Assembly (NCBI RefSeq): GCF_028464145.1
Contig: NZ_JAQPCG010000002.1
Span: 186,001 to 250,000 of the forward strand
Length of the DNA: 64,000 bases
From: Maribacter sp. PR1
GTDB taxonomy: Bacteria > Bacteroidota > Bacteroidia > Flavobacteriales > Flavobacteriaceae
Reading direction: 5' to 3'
Shown: positions 45,570 to 53,601 of the stretch, in pieces
Position numbering within the stretch: position 1 is the first letter of the stretch
Layout of the letters: every line of letters starts with the position of its first letter
Position numbers and translations under genes: made by a program
The notes under the pieces: model-generated
Told to the model about the DNA's origin: nothing
What the model saw: the letters and a program-made list of their open reading frames with translations, nothing else
Databases searched by the model: none

Positions 45570-46331
45570 TCAATATTTTTCTAATTTTAAATTTTGTCCT
45601 TCGAAAACGGCATAGGTGAAATAGTTTATCCAATCGCCTGTATTGGTATATTTAGAATTTTCCGATAGGCTTATTTCTAATGGTAAATGCCTATGGCCAA
45701 AAATAAAATGGTCATAATGTTCCGTCTCTAATTTACGCTTGGCGTATTGCACCAACCATTCATTTTCCTCCCCTAAAAATTTGGCGTCATCATCGCCGGA
45801 AATCAATTTATTCTTTACCGAGAAGTATTGTGCCACCTTTACACCTAAGTCTGGGTGCAGCCACCTAAAGAACCATTTTGCAACAGGATTTGTAAAAACC
45901 CTTTTCATACGCTTGTATCCTTTGTCATGAGGACCAAGGCCGTCACCATGACCTACAAAAAATGAAACTTCATTGATTAAAAATTGTTGGGGTTTGTGAA
46001 AAACAGGAATATTCAGTTCTTCTTCAAAATACCCGTCCATCCACAAATCATGGTTACCTACAAAATAGTAAATTGGGATTCCGGTATCGGATAATTCTGC
46101 CAATTTTCCAAGGGTTCTAATAAAACCTTTGGGAACTACGGTTCGGTATTCGAACCAAAAATCGAACAAATCACCCAACAAAAATAGAGCGCCTGCATCG
46201 GTCTTTATTTCATCTAGCCAGGCTACGAATTTTTTTTCCCTCGGAAAACTTGCTTCTGAATTTGGAGCTCCCAAATGATTATCGCTGGCGAAGTAGACTT
46301 TTTTGCCTTTAGGAAGTGCTATAGTGGTCAT
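45570..46331 (-). CDS. lpxH: UDP-2,3-diacylglucosamine diphosphatase
   Basis: About 253 residues from the ATG at 46331; the frame is open further to 46388, but that would overlap queD and adds no family sequence. It is the calcineurin-like hydrolase of lipid A synthesis, releasing UMP. Metal-ligand motifs are 'FASDNHLGAPN' (D-x-H), 'LLGDLFDFWFE', 'FVGNHDLWM', 'FVGHGDGLGP' and 'IFGHRHLP'. It lies 28 bp after queD on the same strand. Confidence 0.9.
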   Translation of the reverse strand: MTTIALPKGKKVYFASDNHLGAPNSEASFPREKKFVAWLDEIKTDAGALFLLGDLFDFWFEYRTVVPKGFIRTLGKLAELSDTGIPIYYFVGNHDLWMDGYFEEELNIPVFHKPQQFLINEVSFFVGHGDGLGPHDKGYKRMKRVFTNPVAKWFFRWLHPDLGVKVAQYFSVKNKLISGDDDAKFLGEENEWLVQYAKRKLETEHYDHFIFGHRHLPLEISLSENSKYTNTGDWINYFTYAVFEGQNLKLEKY

Positions 46332-46359
46332 TGACAGTAAAGATATGAAATGTTCATTC

Positions 46360-46809
46360 TTAATTGTCACTTGCGTACCACTCCGCAAAGGAGGTGTCCG
46401 TTTCCTGTAATTTTAAGGAAAACAATTGAATGTTCTTTGGAAGTCTGGACTTGATTTTTTTTGCAAAATCTATGACCATGTTTTCACTGGTGGGTTGATA
46501 ATCGGCTAGGATAACGTTATGCCCCCGATTCGTTAACTCCTTTGCCAAATCTACATGGGGCGTGTTTTTATTGAATACTGTGGCATGATCAAACTTATCC
46601 ACTATTTCTTCCTTAACTATTTTTTTTAGGTCACCAAAATCTATGACCATACCCAATTTTACATGGGATGTATCCGAAATTGGTCTACCTATAACCGTTA
46701 CCGAAAGTTTATAGCTATGTCCATGTACATTTCTGCACTTGCCATCATAACCATATAGTGCATGACCTGTCTCAAAATTGAACTGTTTGGTAATCCTAAT
46801 ATTTCCCAT
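46360..46809 (-). CDS. queD: 6-carboxytetrahydropterin/6-pyruvoyltetrahydropterin synthase family
   Basis: 149 residues. It converts 7,8-dihydroneopterin triphosphate in the queuosine/pterin pathway. Zinc histidines are visible in 'FNFETGHAL' and 'NVHGHSYKLSV'. 'GMVIDFGDLKKIVKEEIVDKFDHATVFN' and the terminal 'LKLQETDTSFAEWYA' (catalytic Glu region) fit QueD. It is upstream of lpxH, with a strong -7 box 19 bases before its start. No other queuosine gene lies nearby. Confidence 0.93.
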   Translation of the reverse strand: MGNIRITKQFNFETGHALYGYDGKCRNVHGHSYKLSVTVIGRPISDTSHVKLGMVIDFGDLKKIVKEEIVDKFDHATVFNKNTPHVDLAKELTNRGHNVILADYQPTSENMVIDFAKKIKSRLPKNIQLFSLKLQETDTSFAEWYASDN

Positions 46810-46827
46810 TATATGCTATTGATAGTG

Positions 46828-46835
46828 CAAAGGTA
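46828..46835 (-). promoter_or_regulatory. -7 promoter element of queD (TACCTTTG)
   Basis: An exact TAnnTTTG match on the minus strand, 19 bases upstream of the queD ATG at 46809. The -33 position has GTG in place of TTG. Confidence 0.55.
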
Positions 46836-46841
46836 TTCAAT

Positions 46842-46874
46842 TTGTAAAACCGACCACTTTAAGAACTACATTTG
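46842..46874 (+). promoter_or_regulatory. Promoter of the 2OG-Fe(II) oxygenase gene
   Basis: TTG (46842-46844) and TACATTTG (46867-46874) lie 22 bases apart, slightly longer than the ideal 19. The ATG follows 22 bases later. It is divergent from the queD -7 box, so the two genes share a 90-bp control region. Confidence 0.5.
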
Positions 46875-46896
46875 TCGGCTTTTTAACTGAAATCAA

Positions 46897-47541
46897 ATGT
46901 CCGGACTGGCAGAACAATTAGAGTTTGCAGAGAACCCTTTATTTGAAAAACTTATTGCCGATATCTTGAGGGATGGGTATAGTATTTTGGATGATTTTTT
47001 CCCTATTTCAACAATTGATGGATTACGGTCTGACCTATTGTTTAAGTATGAAGATGACCTTTTTAAGAAAGCAGCAATCGGAAATAGAATAAACGAGGTG
47101 ATTAAGACGGAGGTTAGGGGAGATTTTATTCTTTGGATGGACGAGAAATCGGTAAATAAAACCCAAGAATCTTTTTTTTCGAGAATTAATGACCTATCCA
47201 ACTATCTGAATAAAACCTGTTTTTTGGGAATACTGAAAAAGGAATTTCATTACGCGGTGTATCCTGAAGGTAAGTTTTATAAAAGACATTTAGATACTTT
47301 TCAAAATGATGACTGTCGCAGACTTTCGGTAGTCTGCTATCTAAATGAAAATGACTGGTTGCCTGAACATGGGGGAGAGTTAGTTCTTTACCTGAAAGAT
47401 GAAAAGGGGCTGGAATTTGAAAAAACAGTTTTCCCGTTGCCAGCAAGAGCGGTGATTTTTGAGAGTCAGAAAATAGAACATGAGGTAAAACCCGCAAAGA
47501 GGGAGCGGTTAAGTATTACCGGTTGGTTAAAGACAAGATAG
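46897..47541 (+). CDS. 2-oxoglutarate/Fe(II)-dependent oxygenase (prolyl-4-hydroxylase-like)
   Basis: 214 residues. The iron triad is His131 and Asp133 in 'FYKRHLDTF' and His195 in 'KIEHEVKPA', and the 2OG-binding Arg is in 'RERLSITGW' (about 204). 'RRLSVVCYLNENDWLPEHGGELVLY' is the central strand pair of the P4H family. Such bacterial enzymes hydroxylate ribosomal proteins, EF-Tu or other targets; this target is unknown. It is divergent from queD. Confidence 0.9.
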   Translation: MSGLAEQLEFAENPLFEKLIADILRDGYSILDDFFPISTIDGLRSDLLFKYEDDLFKKAAIGNRINEVIKTEVRGDFILWMDEKSVNKTQESFFSRINDLSNYLNKTCFLGILKKEFHYAVYPEGKFYKRHLDTFQNDDCRRLSVVCYLNENDWLPEHGGELVLYLKDEKGLEFEKTVFPLPARAVIFESQKIEHEVKPAKRERLSITGWLKTR

Positions 47542-47544
47542 TTT

Positions 47545-47658
47545 CTAACGCCTAAACTTGCGTCTGGTTCGTACTCTATTAACGAAATAAATAACCACTA
47601 CAAATAAGGCGAGCAGTGGAAAGACAAGGTCTCCGTTTAAAAACTGTAGAATATCCAT
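47545..47658 (-). CDS. Small single-pass membrane protein (37 aa)
   Basis: ATG at 47658 to TAG at 47545. The product starts MDILQFLNGDLVFPLLALFV, continues with a hydrophobic helix and ends in a very basic tail (NRVRTRRKFRR). The layout of a short N-terminus, one membrane helix and a positive cytoplasmic tail is that of a real small membrane protein. It fills the space between the oxygenase and the enoyl-CoA hydratase genes and lies 45 bp downstream of the hydratase on the same strand, so it may be co-transcribed with it. Confidence 0.6.
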   Translation of the reverse strand: MDILQFLNGDLVFPLLALFVVVIYFVNRVRTRRKFRR

Positions 47659-47703
47659 TTAAATCAATTTATCAATACAACGAATGTGACTAGGTCTTAT
47701 TGC

Positions 47704-48471
47704 CTACTTTTTAAATTTCGAAAGAGCATTTCTGGTGAAGTCCGAAAGCACCAAAGTCCCGGTAATTGCGGCACGTTCTACCAACAATTGTTCCCAATGT
47801 TCCGTATTTTTCCAAAGTACTTTTTTCCACTCGGTTAAACCCTCTGGGTTATAGGAAGCCAATTGATGAACAAAAAAATCGAGTTCCTTGTCCAATTCAG
47901 AAATTGAATCGAACACTTTGCCAAAGAGGCCTTTCTCTTGGGCCCAATAGGCGTTTTTCCATTCGGTGGGAGCCAAGGACAACTCGGAAAGTGCACCAAC
48001 ACCTATCTTACGTTCCACGGCAGGGGCTATGACTAAGGGAGCTATGCCAATACTTAACTCAGAAAGTTTTATGGATGCATTTTCGTGGGCATAAACGTAA
48101 TCGCATGCTGCAGCTAAACCTACACCACCACCTACGGTTTTTCCTTGAATTCTTCCCACAATCACTTTTTTACAGGTTCGCATGGCGTTGATAACATACG
48201 CAAAACCACTGAAAAACTCCTTTCCCTCTTCTAAGTTCGATACAGCCATTAATTCATTAAAAGAAGCTCCTGCACAAAATGTCTTATCCCCTTCGGACTT
48301 CAGCAGAATTACATGGACGTCTTCATTTTCGGATAGTTCGTTAAATTCCTTTGCGAGTCTTTCCAGTAAAACGGCAACAAAGGAATTACTTGCCCGATGG
48401 CCAAACTCAATGGTAGCTACCTTGCCGTTGATGCTCGTATATAAACTTCCGTTCTCTCTATCGGTCCCCAT
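47704..48471 (-). CDS. Enoyl-CoA hydratase/isomerase family protein
   Basis: 255 residues of crotonase fold. The oxyanion-hole segments are 'TFCAGASFNELMAV' (about 69-82) and 'IQGKTVGGGVGLAAACDYVYA' (about 108-128). The glutamates of hydratases are not clearly in place ('LSELSIGIAPLVIAP' holds one), so the reaction (hydration or isomerisation) is uncertain. The C-terminus is shorter than in FadB-type proteins. It is a likely acyl-CoA enzyme of amino-acid or fatty-acid degradation, followed by the 37-residue membrane protein gene. Confidence 0.87.
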   Translation of the reverse strand: MGTDRENGSLYTSINGKVATIEFGHRASNSFVAVLLERLAKEFNELSENEDVHVILLKSEGDKTFCAGASFNELMAVSNLEEGKEFFSGFAYVINAMRTCKKVIVGRIQGKTVGGGVGLAAACDYVYAHENASIKLSELSIGIAPLVIAPAVERKIGVGALSELSLAPTEWKNAYWAQEKGLFGKVFDSISELDKELDFFVHQLASYNPEGLTEWKKVLWKNTEHWEQLLVERAAITGTLVLSDFTRNALSKFKK

Positions 48472-48492
48472 AGTATATCATTTCTATCAAAA

Positions 48493-49827
48493 TTAGTGGT
48501 TTTGTAAAAGGGGCCGAAACTTTCTTCTGAATTTAAAAACCAAAGCTCCTCCCCGGATAAGCATCCAAATGGTAAATGCTATCCAAATGCCCAGTAAACC
48601 CCAGTCTAACCATTTCCCTAAAAACAAAACGGGCACAAAACCTAAAAAAGTCGCTATTAGAAGGGTATTCCTCAAGTATTTCATTTCTCCTAATCCTTTA
48701 AAAACACCATCCAATACAAAAGCAATAGTGTTTAAGGGTAGCCCCAAGATTATAATATAGAACACACTATAAAAGGTAGTTAAGACCAGCTCCTCATTCG
48801 AGAAAAGGTTTCCTATTGGTCTGTAAAAGAGGAAGGAAATTCCCATGAGGACCAAACTTACATATAAGCCATACTTCACTATTTTTTTGGCTAAAAGCCA
48901 TAGACCATCATAATTTTTTTCACCTAAGAGCCGGCCTCCCATAATATTGCCTGCAGCACCATATCCATCTATAAAAAAGGCTGAAAAAAGCCAAAGGTTT
49001 ATAGCGATGGTATGAGCCCCTATAAATTTATCTCCCAAAGCGGTCGCTTCCCTAACCGCTAATATTAGTGCAGTATTCAGTGCCAATGCCCTTACGAAGA
49101 GATTTAAACTCATAACCACCAATCGACCTAACTCAGGATGTATCGGAAAGGTTAACCTCAAACTTATTTCGGTCTTTTTCCATAAAAGCCATAATGCCAT
49201 TACGGCCATTACGGACTGGGAAATTAAACTTGCCCATGCCGCTCCATCTAAATATAATGGCTCCAAGAAACCTTCTATGCCATAAACGAGTAAAAAATCC
49301 AATAGTACATTGAGCACTGCCCCTGTAATGGCAATCAGCATTGGCCAATAGGTGTTTTGTAACCCCCTGAATATACCCATGACCGCAAAAACAAAGAGCG
49401 TTAATGGAAACCCCCAAACCCGAATGGAATAATAGCTGATACAATACTCCAAAATTTTTCCTGAAGCATTTAAAAGCTCGAATATCTCACGAATTATAAA
49501 AACGGTAGACAATAAAATGAGAACACTTAAGGCAATGTTCAAGAAAATGGCCTGTGCGGGTAAGGTTTTAACTTCTTCTAACCTCCCTGCGCCTAAATAT
49601 TGTGAAATAATGGCTGATATAGCACTTCTGGTTTGGCCCAAAACCCAAATAAGCATGGACAAGAATGACCCCACGATACCTGCAGCTGCGAGAGATTCGA
49701 GTCCGTCCACGGGAATGTTCCCTACAATGGCCGTATCCGTAATGGAAAGTAAAGGTTCCGCTATGCCGGCAATTGTTGCTGGTATGGCCAGGCTGTTTAT
49801 TTTTTTTAAGGTAACGCTCGTTTTCAA
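48493..49827 (-). CDS. MATE family efflux transporter (DinF/NorM type)
   Basis: 444 residues with 12 membrane segments. It starts 'LKKINSLAIPATIAGIAEPLLSITDTAIVGNI', the DinF-like MATE pattern, and has the second half repeat 'NTALILAVREATALGDKFIGAHTIAINLWLFSAFFIDGYGAAGNIMGG'. The first codon is TTG (49827); an in-frame TAG lies five codons upstream and no ATG precedes the conserved start, so TTG initiation is required. The upstream GNAT gene ends 7 bp before it, which suits coupled translation. It would expel cationic drugs or metabolites. Confidence 0.9.
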   Translation of the reverse strand: MKTSVTLKKINSLAIPATIAGIAEPLLSITDTAIVGNIPVDGLESLAAAGIVGSFLSMLIWVLGQTRSAISAIISQYLGAGRLEEVKTLPAQAIFLNIALSVLILLSTVFIIREIFELLNASGKILEYCISYYSIRVWGFPLTLFVFAVMGIFRGLQNTYWPMLIAITGAVLNVLLDFLLVYGIEGFLEPLYLDGAAWASLISQSVMAVMALWLLWKKTEISLRLTFPIHPELGRLVVMSLNLFVRALALNTALILAVREATALGDKFIGAHTIAINLWLFSAFFIDGYGAAGNIMGGRLLGEKNYDGLWLLAKKIVKYGLYVSLVLMGISFLFYRPIGNLFSNEELVLTTFYSVFYIIILGLPLNTIAFVLDGVFKGLGEMKYLRNTLLIATFLGFVPVLFLGKWLDWGLLGIWIAFTIWMLIRGGALVFKFRRKFRPLLQNH

Positions 49828-49834
49828 AATAATT

Positions 49835-50335
49835 TTAAACTACAAGTTCATAGCAATGAAAAGGATATGTACTTTGTTTAGGAAAATAAATATCTTCCAG
49901 CTTTTTATATCCTCTCGCTTCGTAAAATTTCTGATTTCGTTTGTTTTGACTAAATGTGTCCAACCTTACGGAGATAAATTCATTCGCTATGGCAAATTTT
50001 TCTGCATAATCCATCAACTTTTGGGCATATCCTTTACCCTGCAGATCAGGGTTCACGGCAAGCCTATGTACGTATAGATTTTTGGTGTTTGGAGTTAACC
50101 AGTTTACATTTTCATACTCTTCATCCATTAAGGTAGAGATAACTATACAGCCTATAATTTTATCGCTCTTTTTCAGGACATATAACTCATTTCTATCAAC
50201 ATCCTCCAAAAATTGGGCTTTTGATGGATATTCCGTTGTCCATTGAAAAATGTTCTTAGACTCCATATGAACCCTACAGGCCTCTGTCATTATAAGAATA
50301 TCAGGAATTTCAGATATCTTTGCAGGCTGAATCAT
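49835..50335 (-). CDS. GNAT family N-acetyltransferase
   Basis: 166 residues. Acetyl-CoA binding motif A is seen in 'LYVHRLAVNPDLQGKGYAQKLMDYAEKFA' (Q/RxxGxG/A pattern, about 96-124). 'GCIVISTLMDEEYENVNWL' is strand 4, and the C-terminal 'KFYEARGYKKLEDIYF' is motif B. The substrate is unknown. It is upstream of the MATE gene on the same strand with a 7-bp gap. Confidence 0.9.
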   Translation of the reverse strand: MIQPAKISEIPDILIMTEACRVHMESKNIFQWTTEYPSKAQFLEDVDRNELYVLKKSDKIIGCIVISTLMDEEYENVNWLTPNTKNLYVHRLAVNPDLQGKGYAQKLMDYAEKFAIANEFISVRLDTFSQNKRNQKFYEARGYKKLEDIYFPKQSTYPFHCYELVV

Positions 50336-50386
50336 AAAACGATTTATTAAAATTGTAAATTTAGAGGAATAAACAATAAAACAACC

Positions 50387-51184
50387 ATGAAGAATATTCT
50401 TGTTCCCATAGGCACGTCACCTGATGCCAGCGAAACCTTACAATATGCTGTGGACTTTGCAACCGATTTTGGAGCTGCGGTCTATGTAATGGAAGTATTT
50501 AACGTTACTTCAAAAGCAGGAACTTTAGCAAATGTATCTGAGATAGTTGCGGAAAGCGGTAAGGAACGTTTAAAAGGAGTCATCGCTCAAATAGATGCCA
50601 AACAGATTGATATAAAAATAGCTTCCTATAATGGGGAGTTGGTAGATGGCCTTAAGGAAATAGATAAGGAATTAGGTATCGATTTGATTATACTTGCTCC
50701 ACGAAGTAATGACATTCAAGAGGAAGTATACCTAGGTTATACCTCCGGAAAAATTGTGAAGCAAACTAATATTCCTACTTTGGTAGTTCCTAAGGGCACC
50801 CCTTATAAAGTGTTTGACAATGTCTTGGTTGCCTTTAAATCAGGCATATTGAAGCGAAAAAGAATTTTGAATCCATTGATTACAATATCCGGAAAGCATC
50901 GGTCGAATGTAAATTTACTATTGGTGAAAACACCGGGGTATTCCGATGATGATTTGAAGATAAATACAGCACTCATGGATATTAGCTCCCAGCTCACAAT
51001 TACTGAAAATGCTTCTACCTATTTGGGTGTATTGGAGCATTTCCAATCCAAACACCCAGATTTACTGTGTGTATTCAGAAGAAAAAGGGGATTTTTTAAG
51101 AAACTTTGGGAGAAAAGTACCATTTTAAAATCTGAGTTTTCTGTTCGCATTCCAGTATTGATTTTGAGTACGAAGAAAGATTAA
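50387..51184 (+). CDS. Universal stress protein family, two-domain
   Basis: 265 residues. The first domain (1-140) has 'MKNILVPIGTSPDASETLQYAVDFA' and the nucleotide-binding segment 'LGYTSGKIVKQTNIPTLVVPKGT'. The second half is a diverged domain starting 'KVFDNVLVAFKSG', without a complete binding motif and ending 'FSVRIPVLILSTKK'. It is divergent from the GNAT-MATE pair and lies just before tRNA-Ala. Regulation is unknown. Confidence 0.9.
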   Translation: MKNILVPIGTSPDASETLQYAVDFATDFGAAVYVMEVFNVTSKAGTLANVSEIVAESGKERLKGVIAQIDAKQIDIKIASYNGELVDGLKEIDKELGIDLIILAPRSNDIQEEVYLGYTSGKIVKQTNIPTLVVPKGTPYKVFDNVLVAFKSGILKRKRILNPLITISGKHRSNVNLLLVKTPGYSDDDLKINTALMDISSQLTITENASTYLGVLEHFQSKHPDLLCVFRRKRGFFKKLWEKSTILKSEFSVRIPVLILSTKKD

Positions 51185-51192
51185 GTTGTATT

Positions 51193-51222
51193 TTGATACC
51201 TTCTAAAAAAGTATTTTCTTTG
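51193..51222 (+). promoter_or_regulatory. Promoter of tRNA-Ala
   Basis: A -33 TTG (51193-51195) and a -7 TTTCTTTG (51215-51222, one mismatch to TAnnTTTG) are separated by exactly 19 bases. The tRNA begins 15 bases downstream of the -7 box. Confidence 0.6.
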
Positions 51223-51236
51223 ACGGGCTCAAAAAT

Positions 51237-51313
51237 GGGGGATTAGCTCAGTTGGCTAGAGCGCTTGCCTGGCAGGCAAGAGGTCACCGGTTCGAATCCG
51301 GTATTCTCCACCA
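51237..51313 (+). tRNA. tRNA-Ala (anticodon GGC)
   Basis: 77 bases including an encoded CCA. The acceptor stem GGGGGAT pairs with ATTCTCC and contains the G3:U70 pair that identifies alanine tRNAs. The D-arm reads TAGCTCAGTTGGCTAGAGC, the anticodon stem-loop CTTGC-CTGGCAG-GCAAG has GGC at positions 34-36, and the T-arm CCGGTTCGAATCCGG is perfect. A promoter lies upstream and a terminator downstream. Confidence 0.97.
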
Positions 51314-51324
51314 ATAAATACAGG

Positions 51325-51350
51325 GCTTCCAAGAAATTGGAAGCTTTTTT
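51325..51350 (+). terminator. Rho-independent terminator after tRNA-Ala
   Basis: GCTTCCAA (51325-51332) pairs perfectly with TTGGAAGC (51337-51344) around GAAA, followed by six T residues. Confidence 0.88.
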
Positions 51351-51953
51351 GTTTTAGTGTTGCACGCAGATTGCATGCATTTTATTTTTAATGCTTTTTT
51401 ATAAACTAAAAAGCAAAAATAACATTGAGGGCATAACGGCTTCAATGGTCATTTAAAGATTAGTTTCTTAGAATAAGATGAGTAAAAGCATAAGATGAAG
51501 GGCACTATAGCCTTGAATTCTTAAGTAACAATAATTCCTTATTTAATAAAATCCCTTGATTTAATCAGTTCAGTTAGTAATTCTGTTGTATTGCTGCTGA
51601 ATATCAATCATATTGGGAAATCGAATATAAATCAATAGTTCTTTAATAGGAACAGCTAAAGAGACTTACTACATTTTCTAAAGAGCTTTGTAAAGCGGCC
51701 TTTTTTAGGGACTTTCTTACATTGGAAAATCATTGGACTAAATTGCATATTTTTAATGTTCGTGTAATGGATATATTAACCATGCGAATTATATCCCTAC
51801 GTCTCGAATTGCATTCGGCTATGCCGACCTGAAATGCTATGTTTCGATACTCGAAACCCCGCATCACAGGTTATGAAATTCAATGGAAGCAATTTGACCA
51901 GACATTCATAAAGGTAATTTCAAAATGACAAATTACTTAGTATATCAAGGATT
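51351..51953. other. 603-base AT-rich non-coding stretch
   Basis: I see no open frame of note, tRNA fragment or integrase remnant. A patch of higher GC at about 51790-51880 holds short self-complementary pieces such as TTTCGATACTCGAAA (51842-51856), but no clear terminator. It separates the tRNA from an AT-rich accessory block, so it may be a scar of past insertion. That is inference. Confidence 0.4.
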
Positions 51954-53084
51954 ATGGACACAGGAACGATTGTAATCATACTTCTACTGGCTGTTGGCTC
52001 AATACAAGGATTAATTTTTGGATTTATCCTTTTAAAATCCACTAAATATAATAGGTTCGCTAATAGAATATTAGCAATTATTTTAATTCTACTCTCTTAC
52101 CGTCTTTGTGTTCAAATAATGAGGTTATTTGGTTTGGGATATTATGATAGCTGGTATTATATAATGATAGACATAAGTTGGGTCTATGGTGCGCTTATTT
52201 ACTTTTACACAAAAGCACAAACACAATCCAGTTATAAGTTTTCAAGAAAAGATTGGATACATTTTCTTCCTGTCATTATTCAAATATGCTGTAGTGTTTT
52301 TGTAAGACTTCAGAATTTATATTGGGATGGTACAAAAGAAAGTTTGTCGTGGTTAGGATATTATGGTTATGTACTATGGATGAACAATTCAACCATTTAT
52401 ATAGTGGCTAGTATTTTAATTATTGTGTATGCCTACAAATCTCAAAAACTGTTGAATTCAGTAAATGAAAAGATTGAAATTAATACTATTAAATTGGCCT
52501 GGATTAAACGTATTATAAAATCATTTTTGGTCTATTTCTCATTAGTTTTAATTGTTCTTTTAGTTGACCTAATAATTTATAAATCTGCAAACGATGGTTC
52601 TTATTTTTACTTTACACGATTTTATTACTATCCTTTCTTTATAGGGATTGCCATAATAACATATTGGATAGGATTAGAAGGTTTTTCTAGACGAAACGAC
52701 CCAGAGCTTACAATTAAGACCATTATTAATCCTGACGATTTAGAACGACTTAAAGACATATCTAGAAAGCTTGAAAATGCAATGGAAAACGATAAGTTAT
52801 TTAAAGACCAAGAGCTTTCACTCAATAGTATTTCAGAACAGTTAAATATTAAACCGTACCTCATTTCAAAAAGTCTAAGTGAGGTTTATAACAAACGATT
52901 TAATGACTTTGTAAATGAATATAGAGTAAAAGAAGTACAATCACTTTTGCAAAATTCCAATCATTCAAAATATACTTTGCTGAGTATAGCTATGGACGCA
53001 GGTTTTAATTCAAAGTCTTCATTTAACCGCGCTGTTAAAAAGCAACTCGGCATTTTACCAAGCGAATTAAAGACTAAAAAGTAA
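51954..53084 (+). CDS. AraC-family transcription regulator with N-terminal membrane domain
   Basis: 376 residues. Residues 1-245 hold seven hydrophobic segments, starting 'TIVIILLLAVGSIQGLIFGFIL'. Residues about 275-376 form the AraC-type double helix-turn-helix: 'ISEQLNIKPYLISKSLSEVYNKRFNDFVNEYRVKEVQ' and 'LLSIAMDAGFNSKSSFNRAVKKQLGILPSEL'. This membrane-sensor plus AraC layout is common in Bacteroidota. It lies upstream of a broken secreted protein gene and a hydrolase gene that it may control. The region is AT-rich. Confidence 0.9.
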   Translation: MDTGTIVIILLLAVGSIQGLIFGFILLKSTKYNRFANRILAIILILLSYRLCVQIMRLFGLGYYDSWYYIMIDISWVYGALIYFYTKAQTQSSYKFSRKDWIHFLPVIIQICCSVFVRLQNLYWDGTKESLSWLGYYGYVLWMNNSTIYIVASILIIVYAYKSQKLLNSVNEKIEINTIKLAWIKRIIKSFLVYFSLVLIVLLVDLIIYKSANDGSYFYFTRFYYYPFFIGIAIITYWIGLEGFSRRNDPELTIKTIINPDDLERLKDISRKLENAMENDKLFKDQELSLNSISEQLNIKPYLISKSLSEVYNKRFNDFVNEYRVKEVQSLLQNSNHSKYTLLSIAMDAGFNSKSSFNRAVKKQLGILPSELKTKK

Positions 53085-53202
53085 GGTGTCAATTCTCATA
53101 ATGATACTATTTTAATGCACTAACTAGGTTTCAATTTGCCATTTGAAACTATTTTTCATTATCAAAAATATAGGTTTGTGTCAAATCAAAAAATCTATAA
53201 AT

Positions 53203-53595
53203 ATGAAAATTATTAATGTATTATTATTTAGTTTATTACTGTCAATTCCTAGTAATATGCGAGCCCAATCCACAGATATTGACTTAAATGTTTTAGTTGG
53301 TAAATGGAAACTCGATATGAGCCCACAGGATAAAACAGATTCAAATTTTGCTATGATGAACATCACTAAAATTGAAGGCAACACATTAAAAGGCGAATTT
53401 TATCGCGAAGGTGTAAAAATCAGAAATGCTCAAATCAACACGCAACTGGAAGTTATATATGGTGCTTTAGTTTCAGGTGATAACTCAGGTATTTAGAATA
53501 CTACTTTCTATTATAAAGATGGTATGTTGCAAGGCACGACACACTCAATAGATAAAAATTTTTTAGCAGTTTGGACAGCAACAAAAAGTAATTAA
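53203..53595 (+). pseudogene. Secreted small protein interrupted by an in-frame TAG
   Basis: From ATG 53203 there is a signal peptide (MKIINVLLFSLLLS, cleaved after RAQS) and a beta-rich domain ('DLNVLVGKWKLDMSP...TKIEGNTLKGEFYREG'), ending at TAG (53494-53496) after 98 codons. Past the TAG the same frame continues without break for 32 codons ('NTTFYYKDGMLQG', then 'NFLAVWTATKSN') to TAA at 53593-53595. The continuation looks like the natural C-terminus of the domain, so a single base change probably created the stop. A functional truncated protein or readthrough cannot be excluded. It lies 6 bp before the hydrolase gene. Confidence 0.75.
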
Positions 53596-53601
53596 AAGCC
53601 T

